DNA of 64,000 bases from positions 746,084 through 810,083 of the forward strand of contig NZ_CP026004.1 of the NCBI RefSeq assembly GCF_003086895.1, given 5' to 3'. The notes beneath the pieces were generated by a model. It was given only the letters and a program-made list of their open reading frames with translations. It ran no database searches and had not been told where the DNA came from. The stretch is from Stenotrophomonas sp. ESTM1D_MKCIP4_1 (GTDB taxonomy: Bacteria; Pseudomonadota; Gammaproteobacteria; Xanthomonadales; Xanthomonadaceae). The translations under genes and the position numbers were made by a program. Positions 46,604 through 56,100 of this stretch are shown one piece after another; within the stretch, counting starts at the first letter, position 1; each line of letters opens with the position of its first letter.

Positions 46604-46618
46604 CGTCCGGCCTCCGTG

Positions 46619-47002
46619 TCAGTGCAGGGTACGCGGCACGGCCAGCACGAAAGGTGCGACCGGCGCGGCGAATTCGGTGCCGTCATCGGCAACCATGTCG
46701 TAGTGGCCCTGCATGGTCCCGTGGTCGGTCCCGAGCATGACACCGGAGGTGTAACGGAAGTCTTCACCCGGGCGCAGGCGCGGCTGCTCGCCGATCACCC
46801 CATCGCCATCGACATGCTCGACGCGACCGTTGGCATCGGTGATGCGCCAGTGGCGGGCGACCAGGCGTGCGGCAACGCGCCCCTGGTTATGGATGCGGAT
46901 CGTGTAGGCGAACGCATAGCGGCCGTCTTCCGGCGCGGATTGGTCATCGAGGAAGCGCGGCGCAACCTCGACAGTAATGGCGTAAACGTCAGCGTCTTCC
47001 AT
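46619..47002 (-). CDS. apaG: ApaG protein (DUF525 domain)
   Basis: A 127-residue beta-sandwich protein. Motifs: [54 protein letters not shown]. Role unclear; in enterobacteria it affects cobalt resistance and magnesium efflux. The start at 47002 fits the family; an upstream start would run into rsmA. It lies between rsmA and apaH in the conserved order. Confidence 0.95.
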   Translation of the reverse strand: MEDADVYAITVEVAPRFLDDQSAPEDGRYAFAYTIRIHNQGRVAARLVARHWRITDANGRVEHVDGDGVIGEQPRLRPGEDFRYTSGVMLGTDHGTMQGHYDMVADDGTEFAAPVAPFVLAVPRTLH

Positions 47003-47015
47003 ACCGGCAGTGTAA

Positions 47016-47819
47016 TCAGGTGGCATTGGCCAAAGCGATGAATTCAGCCACATCCAGCTGTTCGGCACGGGCGTCGGGGCGCACGCCGGCGGCCACGAAC
47101 TGCTCGGCCGTCACGACGTTGTTGAGGGCATTGCGCAGGGTCTTGCGGCGTTGCCCGAAGGCGGCCTTGACCACCTCGGCAAAGCGCTTGTGGTCGGTGA
47201 TGGCGATGCTGGCCGGGTCGCGCGGCACCAGCCGCACGACGGCCGAATCAACCTTCGGTGGCGGCCGGAACGCGCCCGGCGGTACCACGAACAGCGAGGT
47301 CACCTGGCAGTACGCCTGCAGCATCACGCTCAGGCGGCCATAGACCTTGCTGCCCGGGCCAGCGGCCATGCGGTCCACCACTTCCTTCTGCAGCATGAAG
47401 TGCATGTCGCGGACGACCGCGGCGTGCTCCAGCGCATGGAACAGGATGGGCGAGGAAATGTTGTAGGGCAGGTTGCCGACCAGGCGGATCGGTTCACCCG
47501 CGGCCAGCGCGGTGAAATCCACGCGCAGCACGTCGCTCTGGATGATGGTCAGCTCGCCCAGCGGTTCGGCGGCGGCGGTCAACGGCGCGATCAGGTCGCG
47601 GTCGAACTCGATCACCGTCAGCTTGGGGTGCACGCGCAGCAGCGGCAGGGTGATCGCGCCCTGGCCGGGACCGATCTCGACCAGACGGTCACCGTCCTTC
47701 GGATTGACCGCCATCACGATCTTGTCGATGTAGTGGCGATCGGCCAGGAAATGCTGGCCAAGCTGCTTCTTGGCCGGGGCGGTGAACACCGGGCCGGAGG
47801 AGGAATGCGGGGAATTCAT
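47016..47819 (-). CDS. rsmA: 16S rRNA (adenine(1518)-N6/adenine(1519)-N6)-dimethyltransferase
   Basis: A 267-residue methyltransferase (KsgA) modifying the 3' end helix of 16S rRNA. Seen: [32 protein letters not shown] (motif I), the catalytic [12 protein letters not shown] (motif IV) and [12 protein letters not shown]. Its start overlaps the pdxA stop by 4 bp. Loss of this activity gives kasugamycin resistance in other bacteria. Confidence 0.97.
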   Translation of the reverse strand: MNSPHSSSGPVFTAPAKKQLGQHFLADRHYIDKIVMAVNPKDGDRLVEIGPGQGAITLPLLRVHPKLTVIEFDRDLIAPLTAAAEPLGELTIIQSDVLRVDFTALAAGEPIRLVGNLPYNISSPILFHALEHAAVVRDMHFMLQKEVVDRMAAGPGSKVYGRLSVMLQAYCQVTSLFVVPPGAFRPPPKVDSAVVRLVPRDPASIAITDHKRFAEVVKAAFGQRRKTLRNALNNVVTAEQFVAAGVRPDARAEQLDVAEFIALANAT

Positions 47820-48796
47820 GCGCTCAGTGTACGTTGCCGGGCCAGCCGCGCACACAGCGCCGTCGCGGCCTGCAGGCTGGAAGGATCGGCGATGCCACGT
47901 CCGGCCAGCTCCAGCGCCGTGCCATGGTCGACGGCGACGCGGGGATAGGGCAGCCCCAGCGTCAGGTTCACGGCCTGCTCGAAGCCGGAATACTTCAGCA
48001 CCGGCAGGCCCTGGTCGTGGTACATGGCCAGCACCGTGTCGAAGCCGGCCAGCTTGGCCGGCAGGAACGCGGTATCGGCCGGCAGTGGCCCGATCAGGTC
48101 CATGCCCTCTGCGCGCAGGCGCTGCAGCAGGGGAATGATCAGATCCAGTTCCTCGCGGCCCAGGTGGCCGTCTTCGCCGGCATGCGGGTTCAGGCCCAGC
48201 ACGGCGATGCGGGGCGCGGGCAGGCCGAACTCGCGGCGCAGTGCGGCATGCACGGTGCGCAGGGTGTGTTCCAGGCTGGGCGCGGTGATCGCATCGACTA
48301 CGTCGCGCAATGGCAGGTGGGTGCTGGCCAGGGCCACGCGCACGATGTCGTTGGCCAGCATCATCACCACCTTCACCCCGGCCTGGTCGGCCAGCAGTTC
48401 GGTGGTGCCGCTGTAGGCGATGCCGCCCTCGTTGATGACGGCCTTGTGTACCGGGCCGGTGACCACGCCGTGCAGCTCGCCGGACAGGCAGGCCTGGCCG
48501 GCGGCCAGCAGCGCACCGATCACCGCGCCCGCGTTGGCGGGGTCGGTCTGGCCGAAGCGGCTGGGAACGGCGTTGGGAAGGGCACGCAGGCGCAGATCGC
48601 CCGGCAGGCGGGCCTCGGCATCCTCGGGCAGCAGCTGCAGCGGCAGCTTCAGCGCGGCCGCAGCCGCGCGCAGGGTATCGGGGTCGGCGAAGGCCAGCAG
48701 CCGGCAATCATCACGCGGCTGCTGGACCAGGCGGACGCACAGCTCCGGACCGATCCCCGCCGGCTCGCCCGGTACCAGAGCGAGCTCGGGGCGCAT
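47816..48796 (-). CDS. pdxA: 4-hydroxythreonine-4-phosphate dehydrogenase
   Basis: A 326-residue enzyme of pyridoxal phosphate biosynthesis. Seen: VPGEPAGIGPELCVRL at the start, GVVTGPVHKAVINEGG, the metal-binding His region LNPHAGEDGHLGREE and MYHDQGLPVLKYSGFEQAVN. All key histidines are present. It starts 3 bp after the surA stop. Confidence 0.97.
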   Translation of the reverse strand: MRPELALVPGEPAGIGPELCVRLVQQPRDDCRLLAFADPDTLRAAAAALKLPLQLLPEDAEARLPGDLRLRALPNAVPSRFGQTDPANAGAVIGALLAAGQACLSGELHGVVTGPVHKAVINEGGIAYSGTTELLADQAGVKVVMMLANDIVRVALASTHLPLRDVVDAITAPSLEHTLRTVHAALRREFGLPAPRIAVLGLNPHAGEDGHLGREELDLIIPLLQRLRAEGMDLIGPLPADTAFLPAKLAGFDTVLAMYHDQGLPVLKYSGFEQAVNLTLGLPYPRVAVDHGTALELAGRGIADPSSLQAATALCARLARQRTLSA

Positions 48797-48799
48797 CGA

Positions 48800-50143
48800 T
48801 CAGGGCTGCTGCGGGGTGGCGGTATTTTCCGCGCGGTCGCCACTGCGGAAGCTGACGTAGGCTTCGCCTCGCAGTTCCTGCAGGAAGCGGTTGTATTCCT
48901 CTTCCAGCTTGCGGCGACCGATGGTCTCGCGGATCTGGGCGCGCTGGTTGTCGGTGGTCACGTCGGTCTGGCGCGTGGCGACGCGCTGCACGATGTGCCA
49001 ACCGGCATCGGTACGGAACGGCTGGCTGACGCCACCGTCCTGGATGCCTTCGACCTGCTGGCCGAACGCCGGGCCGAACGCATCGGCCGGGAACCAGCCC
49101 AGATCACCGCCCTGGCCCTTGCTGTTGTTGTCTTCCGAGGATTCCCTGGCGACCGCCTGGAAATCAGCGCCGCCGGCGATGCGGGCGCGCAGGGTGTCGA
49201 TCTTGGCCTTGGCGGCGGCGTCGGTCTGGTTATCGTCCACGCGCACCAGGATGTGGCGGCCGTGGTACTCGGTGACGGTGTGGTTGCCGGCGGCGGCGTT
49301 GGCGTCGCGCACTTCCACCAGCTTCAGCAGCTGGAAGCCGCTCGGGCCACGGATCGGACCGACCACGTCGCCGGCCTTCATCTGCTGCATCATCTGGGCG
49401 AAGGCGGCCGGGATCTCATCCAGGCTGCGCCAGCCCAGATCGCCACCTTCCAGCGCGTTCGGGCTGTCCGAATAGCGGACGGCGGCGGCGTTGAAGTCCA
49501 GTTCGCCCTTGTCCAGCAGTGCCTTCACGCCTTCGGCCTTCTTCTGGCCGGTGGCGATCTGGTCGGCCGTGGCGCCGTCGGGCAGGGCCACCAGGATGTG
49601 CGCCAGGTGGTACTGGTTGCCGACGGTGGCCTGCTGCTTCAGGGCGGCGTCGACCTCGCCCTCGCTGACGCTGATGCGGCTCTGGGCAAAGCTCTGGCGC
49701 AGGCGCTGCACGGTGATTTCATCGCGCACCGAGGCGCGGAAATCGGCGAAATCGATGCCATCACTGGCCAGACGCTGACGCAGGGCGTCCAGGTTGGAGC
49801 CATTCTGCTGGGCGATCGAGTTCATCGCCTGGTTCAGTTCCTGGTCGCTGATGCGGATGCCGCTGCCCTGGGCACGGGCCACCTGCAGCTTGACCAGCAC
49901 CAGGCGTTCGAGCACCTGGCGGCTGAGCACGTCATCGGGCGGCAGCTGGTTTTCACGACCGGCGTACTGCGCCTTGATGTTGGCGATGGCACGCTGCAGC
50001 TCACTCTGCAGCACCACGTCCTCATCGACGATGGCGGCAATGCGGTCCAGCGGCTGTGCCTCCTGGGCGATGACCTGGAGGGGGGCGGACACGCTGGACA
50101 CGGCCAGCAGCGAAGCAAGTAGGACGGGGAAGCTCTTGGTCAT
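48800..50143 (-). CDS. surA: Periplasmic chaperone / peptidyl-prolyl isomerase SurA
   Basis: A 447-residue outer-membrane protein chaperone. A signal peptide ends near LQVIAQ. The N-terminal chaperone domain (LDRIAAIVDEDVVLQSELQR) is followed by two parvulin domains (NQYHLAHILVALP and EYHGRHILVRVDD). It escorts beta-barrel proteins, LptD among them, to the Bam complex. It overlaps the lptD stop by 4 bp. Confidence 0.96.
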   Translation of the reverse strand: MTKSFPVLLASLLAVSSVSAPLQVIAQEAQPLDRIAAIVDEDVVLQSELQRAIANIKAQYAGRENQLPPDDVLSRQVLERLVLVKLQVARAQGSGIRISDQELNQAMNSIAQQNGSNLDALRQRLASDGIDFADFRASVRDEITVQRLRQSFAQSRISVSEGEVDAALKQQATVGNQYHLAHILVALPDGATADQIATGQKKAEGVKALLDKGELDFNAAAVRYSDSPNALEGGDLGWRSLDEIPAAFAQMMQQMKAGDVVGPIRGPSGFQLLKLVEVRDANAAAGNHTVTEYHGRHILVRVDDNQTDAAAKAKIDTLRARIAGGADFQAVARESSEDNNSKGQGGDLGWFPADAFGPAFGQQVEGIQDGGVSQPFRTDAGWHIVQRVATRQTDVTTDNQRAQIRETIGRRKLEEEYNRFLQELRGEAYVSFRSGDRAENTATPQQP

Positions 50144-52620
50144 GGGATCTGGTTTGGATCGTAGTCGTCCCGGGTCGCCCCGGTGTTGCTGGGCGGCACG
50201 AGATAGAGGTCGTCGCGGTTGTACCCGAGGATAGCACGGCGCAAGGTGCGGTCCGTGTCCTGGCCCAGCGAGCTCAGGCCCTTGAGCACGAACTCGAGCT
50301 GGATGGAGTTGTTCAGTTCACCTTCGCGGTTGCGCACGTAGCGGCGGGCCACGGCGCGCACGGCCAGGCAGCAGCTGTCCCACTGCACGCCGGCGATGAT
50401 TTCCAGCGGCTTGCTGTCCTGGATGGAGTAGTAGTAGCGGCCCACCAGGCTCCAGCGCTCGTTCAGCGGGTACAGGAACGACAGGTCGGCCTGTTCCAGC
50501 AGGGTGCGCTCTTCCTTGGTGGCATTGGCGGCCGCGCCCGAATTGATGCGGTAGCGGTAGCTCAGGTTGACCACACCGTCGTTGGACATCAGGTAGCGGG
50601 CACGGACGCTGGCCAGGTCCTCACGCTTGTACTTGGGGTCCCACTGGTAGGTGGCACCCAGGGTCCAGCGGTCGTTGATCATGTAGTTCGAGTCGGCGAT
50701 CCACGCCGACTTGCCCTTCTCCACCGGGGCGCCGCCCGGGGTCACGGTCACCCGCGACTCATCGAAGTACTGGATCTGGCCGATCGACGCGGAGAAGCGT
50801 TCCTTGCCCGTGGTCTGGTCGATGAAGCGGGTGCTCAGCGCCATGGTCAGCTGGTTGGCGTCGTTCTGGCGGTCGGCGCCGGTGTAGCGCGAATCGCGGA
50901 ACAGCTGGCCCCAGCTGAAGGTGAAATCGCGGGTGTCGAAGATCGGCAGGTCGTCCTGGTTGCGGTAGGGCGTGCGCAGATAGAACAGGCGCGGCTCCAG
51001 GGTCTGCAGGAACGATTTGCCGCCGATCTTGGTGTCACGGTCGAAGAACAGGCCGGCATCGAGGCTGGCGATCGGCAGGGCGCGGGTCGGCGAGGTGTTA
51101 CCGCGCAGCTGATCTGCAGTGAGCGTGCTGGTATCGACGTTCTGCGAGGCCAGCACGGTGCTGCGGATGCTGTCGGCCAGGCCGCGGTCGAGCTGGTAGG
51201 CCGTGTAGCGGTAGGCCAGGGTCGGGGTGACGTACCAGGCCGCGCCGCTGATCGGGAACGACACGTAGGGCTTGATGTCCAGGCGTGACCCGCCATACAC
51301 CCGCTGGCTCAGGCCGTTGCGGGTGTACTGCAGATCTTCGCCGGCACTGGCGTCGTACTTGAAGTTGATGTCGTCGTGGGTGAAGCGCACCGCTTCGGTG
51401 TACACACCGGTTTCCAGCCACGGCAGCAGCGACTTGTCCCAGTTGAAGTACAGCCGGGGCTGGCGGTTGTAGGCCAGTGCCGACTCGGTCAGGGTGTAAT
51501 CGGTCAGCTGCCAGCGGTCGGCCATGATGCCAGCGGTCCAGTTCTGGCCGGTGCCGTACAGGCCGATGGTGCTCTGCAGGTTGGACGCGGTGACCCCGAC
51601 CAGGCGGTTGGCGAAGTCTTCGATGTAGCGTTCGTCACTCACCCACGCCAGGTTCGCGCGTGCCTGCCAGTGGCTGTCCACGTTGTGGTAACCGTTGAAC
51701 ATCACCCGGCCGCGGTCCATGTCGCGCAGCTTGTCGTTGGGGATGTAACCGGTCAGCAGTTCGCCACGGCCGCCGTTGTAGAGGTAGCGGAATTCGTTGT
51801 CCAGCATCAGGCCGCGCCGGCTCATGTAGCGCGGCATCAGCGTGTCGTCGTAGTTCGGCGCCAGGTTCAGGTAGATCGGCTGGGTGTAGTCGAAGCCGTT
51901 GCGGCCGGACATGCCCAGCTGGGGGAACAGCAGGCCGGTCTTGCGACGGTCGTCGATCGGGAACTTGAAGTAGGGCGCCCACAGCACCGGCACCTTGCCG
52001 ATGCGCAGCACGGCATTGCGGGCCGTGCCGAAGCCTTCGTCGTTGTCCACCTCGATTTCCGGCGCCGACAGCTTCCACACCGGCTGCGAGGGATCGCACG
52101 TGGTGTAGGTTGAGCGGTGCATCTGGCCGACGGCGCCCTGCAGGTCGACCGATTCGGCATCGCCGTTGCCACGGCGCGACACCAGCTGGTACTGGATGTC
52201 GGTGATCTTGTGGGTATCGCTTTCCTGGTTGCCCTCGGCGCGCTTGGCCACCATGCGGATCGAGCTGTCCTGGTAACGGACGTTGCCGTCGGCGATGTAG
52301 TTGCCGCTCTCGGTGTCGAAACTCAGCTTGTCGGTGCCGACGAACTGGTCGCCACGGCGCAGCGCCACGTTGCCCTGGTACTGCGGCACGGTGGTGGTGC
52401 CCAGCAGCTGGTCACCCTCGATGTCGGTGGGCTGCTGCTCGCGCTCGGCGCTGGCGGCGGCCTTGTCCAGACCGGGTACCGGGGTGGGGGCATCGGTGAA
52501 GGCGGGAATGACCTCGGTCGCCGGGCACAGGCCCCAGTTGAGCGGCTTGTCATCGGCCATCGCGGGAAGGCAGACGGCGATGCTCAGGGGCAGGGGAAGC
52601 AGGCGGAGGGCTCGGCGCAC
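50140..52620 (-). CDS. lptD: LPS-assembly outer-membrane protein LptD
   Basis: An 826-residue protein that inserts LPS into the outer leaflet with LptE. From the GTG at 52620 the product starts with a good signal peptide (MRRALRLLPLPLSIAVCLPA). The periplasmic beta-jellyroll occupies about 80-200 (NVALRRGDQFVGTDKLSFDT), and the rest is the barrel. The cysteine in NWGLCPATE and a Cys-Cys pair near the end (WDSCCLAVRAVARRY) are the expected disulfide partners. An ATG at 52713, overlapping the upstream deacetylase stop as ATGA, would add 31 residues. Confidence 0.94.
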   Translation of the reverse strand: MRRALRLLPLPLSIAVCLPAMADDKPLNWGLCPATEVIPAFTDAPTPVPGLDKAAASAEREQQPTDIEGDQLLGTTTVPQYQGNVALRRGDQFVGTDKLSFDTESGNYIADGNVRYQDSSIRMVAKRAEGNQESDTHKITDIQYQLVSRRGNGDAESVDLQGAVGQMHRSTYTTCDPSQPVWKLSAPEIEVDNDEGFGTARNAVLRIGKVPVLWAPYFKFPIDDRRKTGLLFPQLGMSGRNGFDYTQPIYLNLAPNYDDTLMPRYMSRRGLMLDNEFRYLYNGGRGELLTGYIPNDKLRDMDRGRVMFNGYHNVDSHWQARANLAWVSDERYIEDFANRLVGVTASNLQSTIGLYGTGQNWTAGIMADRWQLTDYTLTESALAYNRQPRLYFNWDKSLLPWLETGVYTEAVRFTHDDINFKYDASAGEDLQYTRNGLSQRVYGGSRLDIKPYVSFPISGAAWYVTPTLAYRYTAYQLDRGLADSIRSTVLASQNVDTSTLTADQLRGNTSPTRALPIASLDAGLFFDRDTKIGGKSFLQTLEPRLFYLRTPYRNQDDLPIFDTRDFTFSWGQLFRDSRYTGADRQNDANQLTMALSTRFIDQTTGKERFSASIGQIQYFDESRVTVTPGGAPVEKGKSAWIADSNYMINDRWTLGATYQWDPKYKREDLASVRARYLMSNDGVVNLSYRYRINSGAAANATKEERTLLEQADLSFLYPLNERWSLVGRYYYSIQDSKPLEIIAGVQWDSCCLAVRAVARRYVRNREGELNNSIQLEFVLKGLSSLGQDTDRTLRRAILGYNRDDLYLVPPSNTGATRDDYDPNQIP

Positions 52621-52709
52621 GCGGTTCGGATTCGGGCGAAAACGGACGGTAGATTGCCCCATCCGCTGCATAGGGGCAATGAAGGTTGCCGCCCACTGCC
52701 GGTTCGGGT

Positions 52710-53648
52710 TCATCCAGCCCGTGGTCCGGCAGCCCCCTCCAGCAGGGCCCGGACATGGGCCACCGTGCACTCGGACAGGGCCTGCAGGTCGTAGCCACCC
52801 TCGAGCATGGACACCACCCGGCCGGCCGCGTGGCGCCGGGCCAGTGCGTGCAGTTCGGTGGTGATCCAGGCGAAATCGTCGGTTTCCAGCATCAGGTCGG
52901 CCTGCGGGTCACGCAGGTGTGCGTCGAAACCGGCCGAGATGAGCAGCAGCTGCGGGCGGAAGTCGTCGATGGCCGGCAGCATCTCGTCGGCCCAGACGTT
53001 GCGGAAGCGGAAACCGCCACTGCCCGGCGGCAGCAGGATGTTCATCAGGTTGCCGGCGCCGCGGTCGCGGCGCAGCCCCGAGTTGGGGAACAGCCCGGCC
53101 TGGTGGGTGCTGTAGTACGACACCCGGGCGTCATGCTGGAAGATGTCCTGGGTGCCGTTGCCGTGGTGGACGTCGAAGTCCACCACCGCGATGCGTTCCA
53201 GCCCGTGCCGGTCGCGGGCGTAGGCGGCGGCCACGGCGATGTTGTTGAGCAGGCAGAAGCCCATCGCCGTGCTGCTGGTGGCGTGGTGGCCGGGCGGTCG
53301 CACCGCGCAGAACGCCAGCGGGTCGTCGCCCAGCATCACCGCATCGACCGCGGCCACCCCGGCGCCGGCCGCATGCACGGCGGCACTGGCTGAGCCGGGC
53401 GAGGTCCAGGTGTCCATGTCCAGCTGGCGCAGCGGCGTGGTCTGTGGCTGCAGCACGAAGTCCAGCAGCGCGCTGTCGTGCACGCGGCTGAGCTCACCGA
53501 ACTTGGCCGGCGGCGCCTGTCGCCAGTGCAGCTGGCCGGGAAAGGCCTGGTGCAGGGCATCGAGCACCACCTGCAGCCGTTGCGGGCATTCGGGGTGTCC
53601 CGGGCCGGGGTCGTGCAGCAGGCACGAGGGGTGGGTAAAGGCCAGCAT
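52710..53648 (-). CDS. Histone deacetylase-family amidohydrolase
   Basis: A 312-residue zinc hydrolase of the class II HDAC/acetoin-utilisation group. Seen: THPSCLLHDPGPGHPECPQR, the active-site His pair RPPGHHATSSTAMGFC, zinc ligands in VVDFDVHHGNGTQDIF and ISAGFDAHLRDP, and the late Gly-rich LEGGYDLQAL. It removes acyl groups from lysine or small amines; the substrate is unknown. It may be coupled to lptD (see the lptD entry). Confidence 0.92.
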   Translation of the reverse strand: MLAFTHPSCLLHDPGPGHPECPQRLQVVLDALHQAFPGQLHWRQAPPAKFGELSRVHDSALLDFVLQPQTTPLRQLDMDTWTSPGSASAAVHAAGAGVAAVDAVMLGDDPLAFCAVRPPGHHATSSTAMGFCLLNNIAVAAAYARDRHGLERIAVVDFDVHHGNGTQDIFQHDARVSYYSTHQAGLFPNSGLRRDRGAGNLMNILLPPGSGGFRFRNVWADEMLPAIDDFRPQLLLISAGFDAHLRDPQADLMLETDDFAWITTELHALARRHAAGRVVSMLEGGYDLQALSECTVAHVRALLEGAAGPRAG

Positions 53649-53654
53649 CGGTGG

Positions 53655-54209
53655 TCAGCGCTGCCGGTGCTGCGGCTGCCACAGGGCCTCGCCGTGGCCG
53701 TCGGCGCGGGCCAGCACCCGTGCCAGCACGAACAGCAGGTCCGACAGCCGGTTGAGATATTGCAGGGCCTCGCTGCGCACGCTTTCCTCCCGTGCCAGGG
53801 CGACGGTCCCGCGCTCGGCGCGGCGCACGATGGTGCGCGCCAGGTGGCAGCGCGCGGCGGCTTCGCCACCGGCCGGCAGGATGAACTCCTTCAGCATCGG
53901 CAGGTCGGCGTTGTAGTGGTCCAGCTGCTGTTCCAGAGCCGATACATCGGCGGCATGGATGGCCGCATGGCCAGGCACGCACAGTTCGGCGCCCAGGTCG
54001 AACAACTGGTGCTGCAGGTGGACCACCAGTGCACGCACATCGTCAGGCAGTGGCGCGGCCAGCAGCAGGCCGAGGGCAGCGTTCGCTTCGTCCACTGTGC
54101 CGTAGGCGGACACGCGCAGGTCATCCTTGCCGACCCGGCTGCCATCGCCCAGGCCGGTGCTGCCGTCATCGCCGGTGCGGGTATAGATGCGCGAAAGACG
54201 GTGGCCCAT
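53655..54209 (-). CDS. Cob(I)alamin adenosyltransferase, PduO type
   Basis: A 184-residue trimeric enzyme that attaches the adenosyl group to cobalamin. Motifs: the N-terminal ATP loop RIYTRTGDDGSTGLGDGSRV, GTVDEANAALGLL, and the helix RTIVRRAERGTVALA followed by LQYLNRLSDLLFVLAR. All are intact. No other cobalamin genes are in the window, so the cell probably uses imported or salvaged corrinoid. Six bp separate its stop from the deacetylase start. Confidence 0.95.
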   Translation of the reverse strand: MGHRLSRIYTRTGDDGSTGLGDGSRVGKDDLRVSAYGTVDEANAALGLLLAAPLPDDVRALVVHLQHQLFDLGAELCVPGHAAIHAADVSALEQQLDHYNADLPMLKEFILPAGGEAAARCHLARTIVRRAERGTVALAREESVRSEALQYLNRLSDLLFVLARVLARADGHGEALWQPQHRQR

Positions 54210-54217
54210 GCGCTGGC

Positions 54218-54802
54218 TCAGTGGTGGATGTCGCGGCGGGCCTGCTGCAGCTTCAGCACCTGCTCCACGGCCAGTTGCAGGGCCGCAGCCAGTGCCACGT
54301 ACAGCGCGGTGGTGCGCAGGTAGGGGCCGAACCACTGCGCGTAGTTCTGCGCCCAGCCGGCCACGGTCGGCTCGGCCACGTTGCGGGAGGTCCAGTAGAA
54401 GCCGCCCTGCGCCAGCAGATGGCACAGCGCCACCGAGACCAGCAGCAGCGCAGCGCCCTTGCCCAGCGTCGACCAGTGTGCGCCGTGGTAGTTGCGGCCC
54501 AGCAGCAGGCCACCGGCCCACAGCGAGAAGTACGCCGGCAGCAGCAGCCAGTAACCGGGCGACACGCAGTAGTGCTGCCAGAAATCCAGCCCGCTGCTGC
54601 GGATGACGATCCAATCCACCAGCACGGCAAACACCATCAGCAGCGGGAAGGCCCAGCGCGTCCAGCGTGCCAGGTAGAAGCCACCAATGAAGAACACCGC
54701 CCAGGACGCATCGGGGATGGTCGCGAAATGGTTGACCCGGGTCGCCGCCAGCAACAGCACAAGCACGGAGAGGACAAAGGCGCGGTTGGCGGTGTCGGAC
54801 AT
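54218..54802 (-). CDS. Integral membrane protein next to the cobalamin adenosyltransferase
   Basis: A 194-residue protein with five or six helices. The segment RVNHFATIPDASWAVFFIGG resembles the N-terminal region of ECF-like or DUF6580 proteins, where a short motif between helices reads as a substrate loop. The gene ends 8 bp before the adenosyltransferase gene, so the two are one operon. Uptake of a corrinoid is my working guess from this pairing; the family assignment is tentative. Confidence 0.75.
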   Translation of the reverse strand: MSDTANRAFVLSVLVLLLAATRVNHFATIPDASWAVFFIGGFYLARWTRWAFPLLMVFAVLVDWIVIRSSGLDFWQHYCVSPGYWLLLPAYFSLWAGGLLLGRNYHGAHWSTLGKGAALLLVSVALCHLLAQGGFYWTSRNVAEPTVAGWAQNYAQWFGPYLRTTALYVALAAALQLAVEQVLKLQQARRDIHH

Positions 54803-54891
54803 GGCAGCGGGCCCGGAGCGGATTCAGGTTTCATTCTAGCCCGCCGCGCGGGTCGGCGCAGGGTTCGGCGGCGAGCGCGTATCATGGGCCC

Positions 54892-56100
54892 ATGAGTGAA
54901 CGACATGACGTGCTGATCGTCGGTGGTGGCCTGGTCGGCGCCAGCCTGGCCATCGCCCTGGACCGGCTGGGCCTGGATGTGGGCCTGCTGGAGGCCAGCC
55001 CGGCCGGCGAGCTGCCGGCGGTGTTCGATCAGCGCAATCTCAGTTTTGCCGCCGCCACCGTCAACGCGCTGACCGCGCTGGGGGTGATGCAGAAGCTGGC
55101 GACGGCGCCCGGTCCGATCCGCCGCATCCATGTCAGCCGGGCCGGCGATTTCGGCCGCGTGCAGCTGGATGCGGCCGACTACGACCGGCCGTGGTTCGGC
55201 CAGGTGGTGGTGGCGCGCGATTTCGGCCAGGCGCTGGAAGCGCGCCTGCAGGAGCTGCCGCGCCTGCACCGTTACCGGCCGATGCGTTTCCTCGGCCTGG
55301 GTGAAGTGATCGACGGCCGTCGCCAGGTACGCGTGGCCGACGACGCCGGTGAGCGCGTGCTGCAGGCCCGCCTGGTGGTCGGTGCCGACGGTACCACCAG
55401 CGGCGTGCGCGAGGCGCTCGGCATCGAAGTCGACCGCCATGATTTCCAGCAGACCCTTTTCGTCGCACGCGTGCGCAGCCAGCGCGCGCCCGATGGCAGT
55501 GCCTGGGAGCGTTTCACCGACACCGGGCCGACCGCGCTGCTTCCGCGTGGTGATCGCCACTTCGGCTGCGTGCACGGTGTGGCCCGCGACCAGGCCGAAG
55601 CGGTGATGGCGCTGGACGATGCCGCCTGGCTGCAGCGCCTGCAGAACGCGCTGGGCTGGCGTGCCGGCCGCCTGCTTGAATCCGGGCAACGCAGCGCCTA
55701 CCCGCTCATCCAGGTGCTGGCGCGCGCGCTGGCCGGGCAGCGCACGGTGCTGCTGGGCAATGCGGCGCAGACCATCCACCCGCTGGGTGCGCAGGGCTTC
55801 AACCTGGGCCTGCGCGACGCGCTGACCTTGGCCGAGCTGCTGGAAGACGCCGGAGGCGATGCCGGCGCTGATGCTCTGCTGCAGGCCTATGTGGCCCGCC
55901 GCGAAGAGGACCGCCGGCAGACGGTGGCCTTCTCCGGTGGCCTGGCGCGGCTGACCAGCAATCCGGCGCCGCTGCTGCGGCCGCTGCGCAGCCTGGGCCT
56001 GGTCGCTGCACAGCGTGCTTCGGTGCAGTCGATGCTGGTCGGCGGCGCGATGGGCTTCCGTGGTGATGTGCCGCGTCTGTGCCGTGGGGAGGCCGCATGA
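54892..56100 (+). CDS. ubiH: 2-octaprenyl-6-methoxyphenol hydroxylase-type monooxygenase
   Basis: A 402-residue FAD monooxygenase of ubiquinone synthesis. Seen: FAD motif DVLIVGGGLVGASLAIALDR, the ubiquinone-hydroxylase motif VGADGTTSGVREALGI, and GNAAQTIHPLGAQGFNLGLRD. It is followed with 4-bp overlap by a paralogue. Assignment as UbiH rests on the order and on the start MSERHDVLIVGGG; UbiF or UbiI could be confused with it. Confidence 0.9.
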   Translation: MSERHDVLIVGGGLVGASLAIALDRLGLDVGLLEASPAGELPAVFDQRNLSFAAATVNALTALGVMQKLATAPGPIRRIHVSRAGDFGRVQLDAADYDRPWFGQVVVARDFGQALEARLQELPRLHRYRPMRFLGLGEVIDGRRQVRVADDAGERVLQARLVVGADGTTSGVREALGIEVDRHDFQQTLFVARVRSQRAPDGSAWERFTDTGPTALLPRGDRHFGCVHGVARDQAEAVMALDDAAWLQRLQNALGWRAGRLLESGQRSAYPLIQVLARALAGQRTVLLGNAAQTIHPLGAQGFNLGLRDALTLAELLEDAGGDAGADALLQAYVARREEDRRQTVAFSGGLARLTSNPAPLLRPLRSLGLVAAQRASVQSMLVGGAMGFRGDVPRLCRGEAA

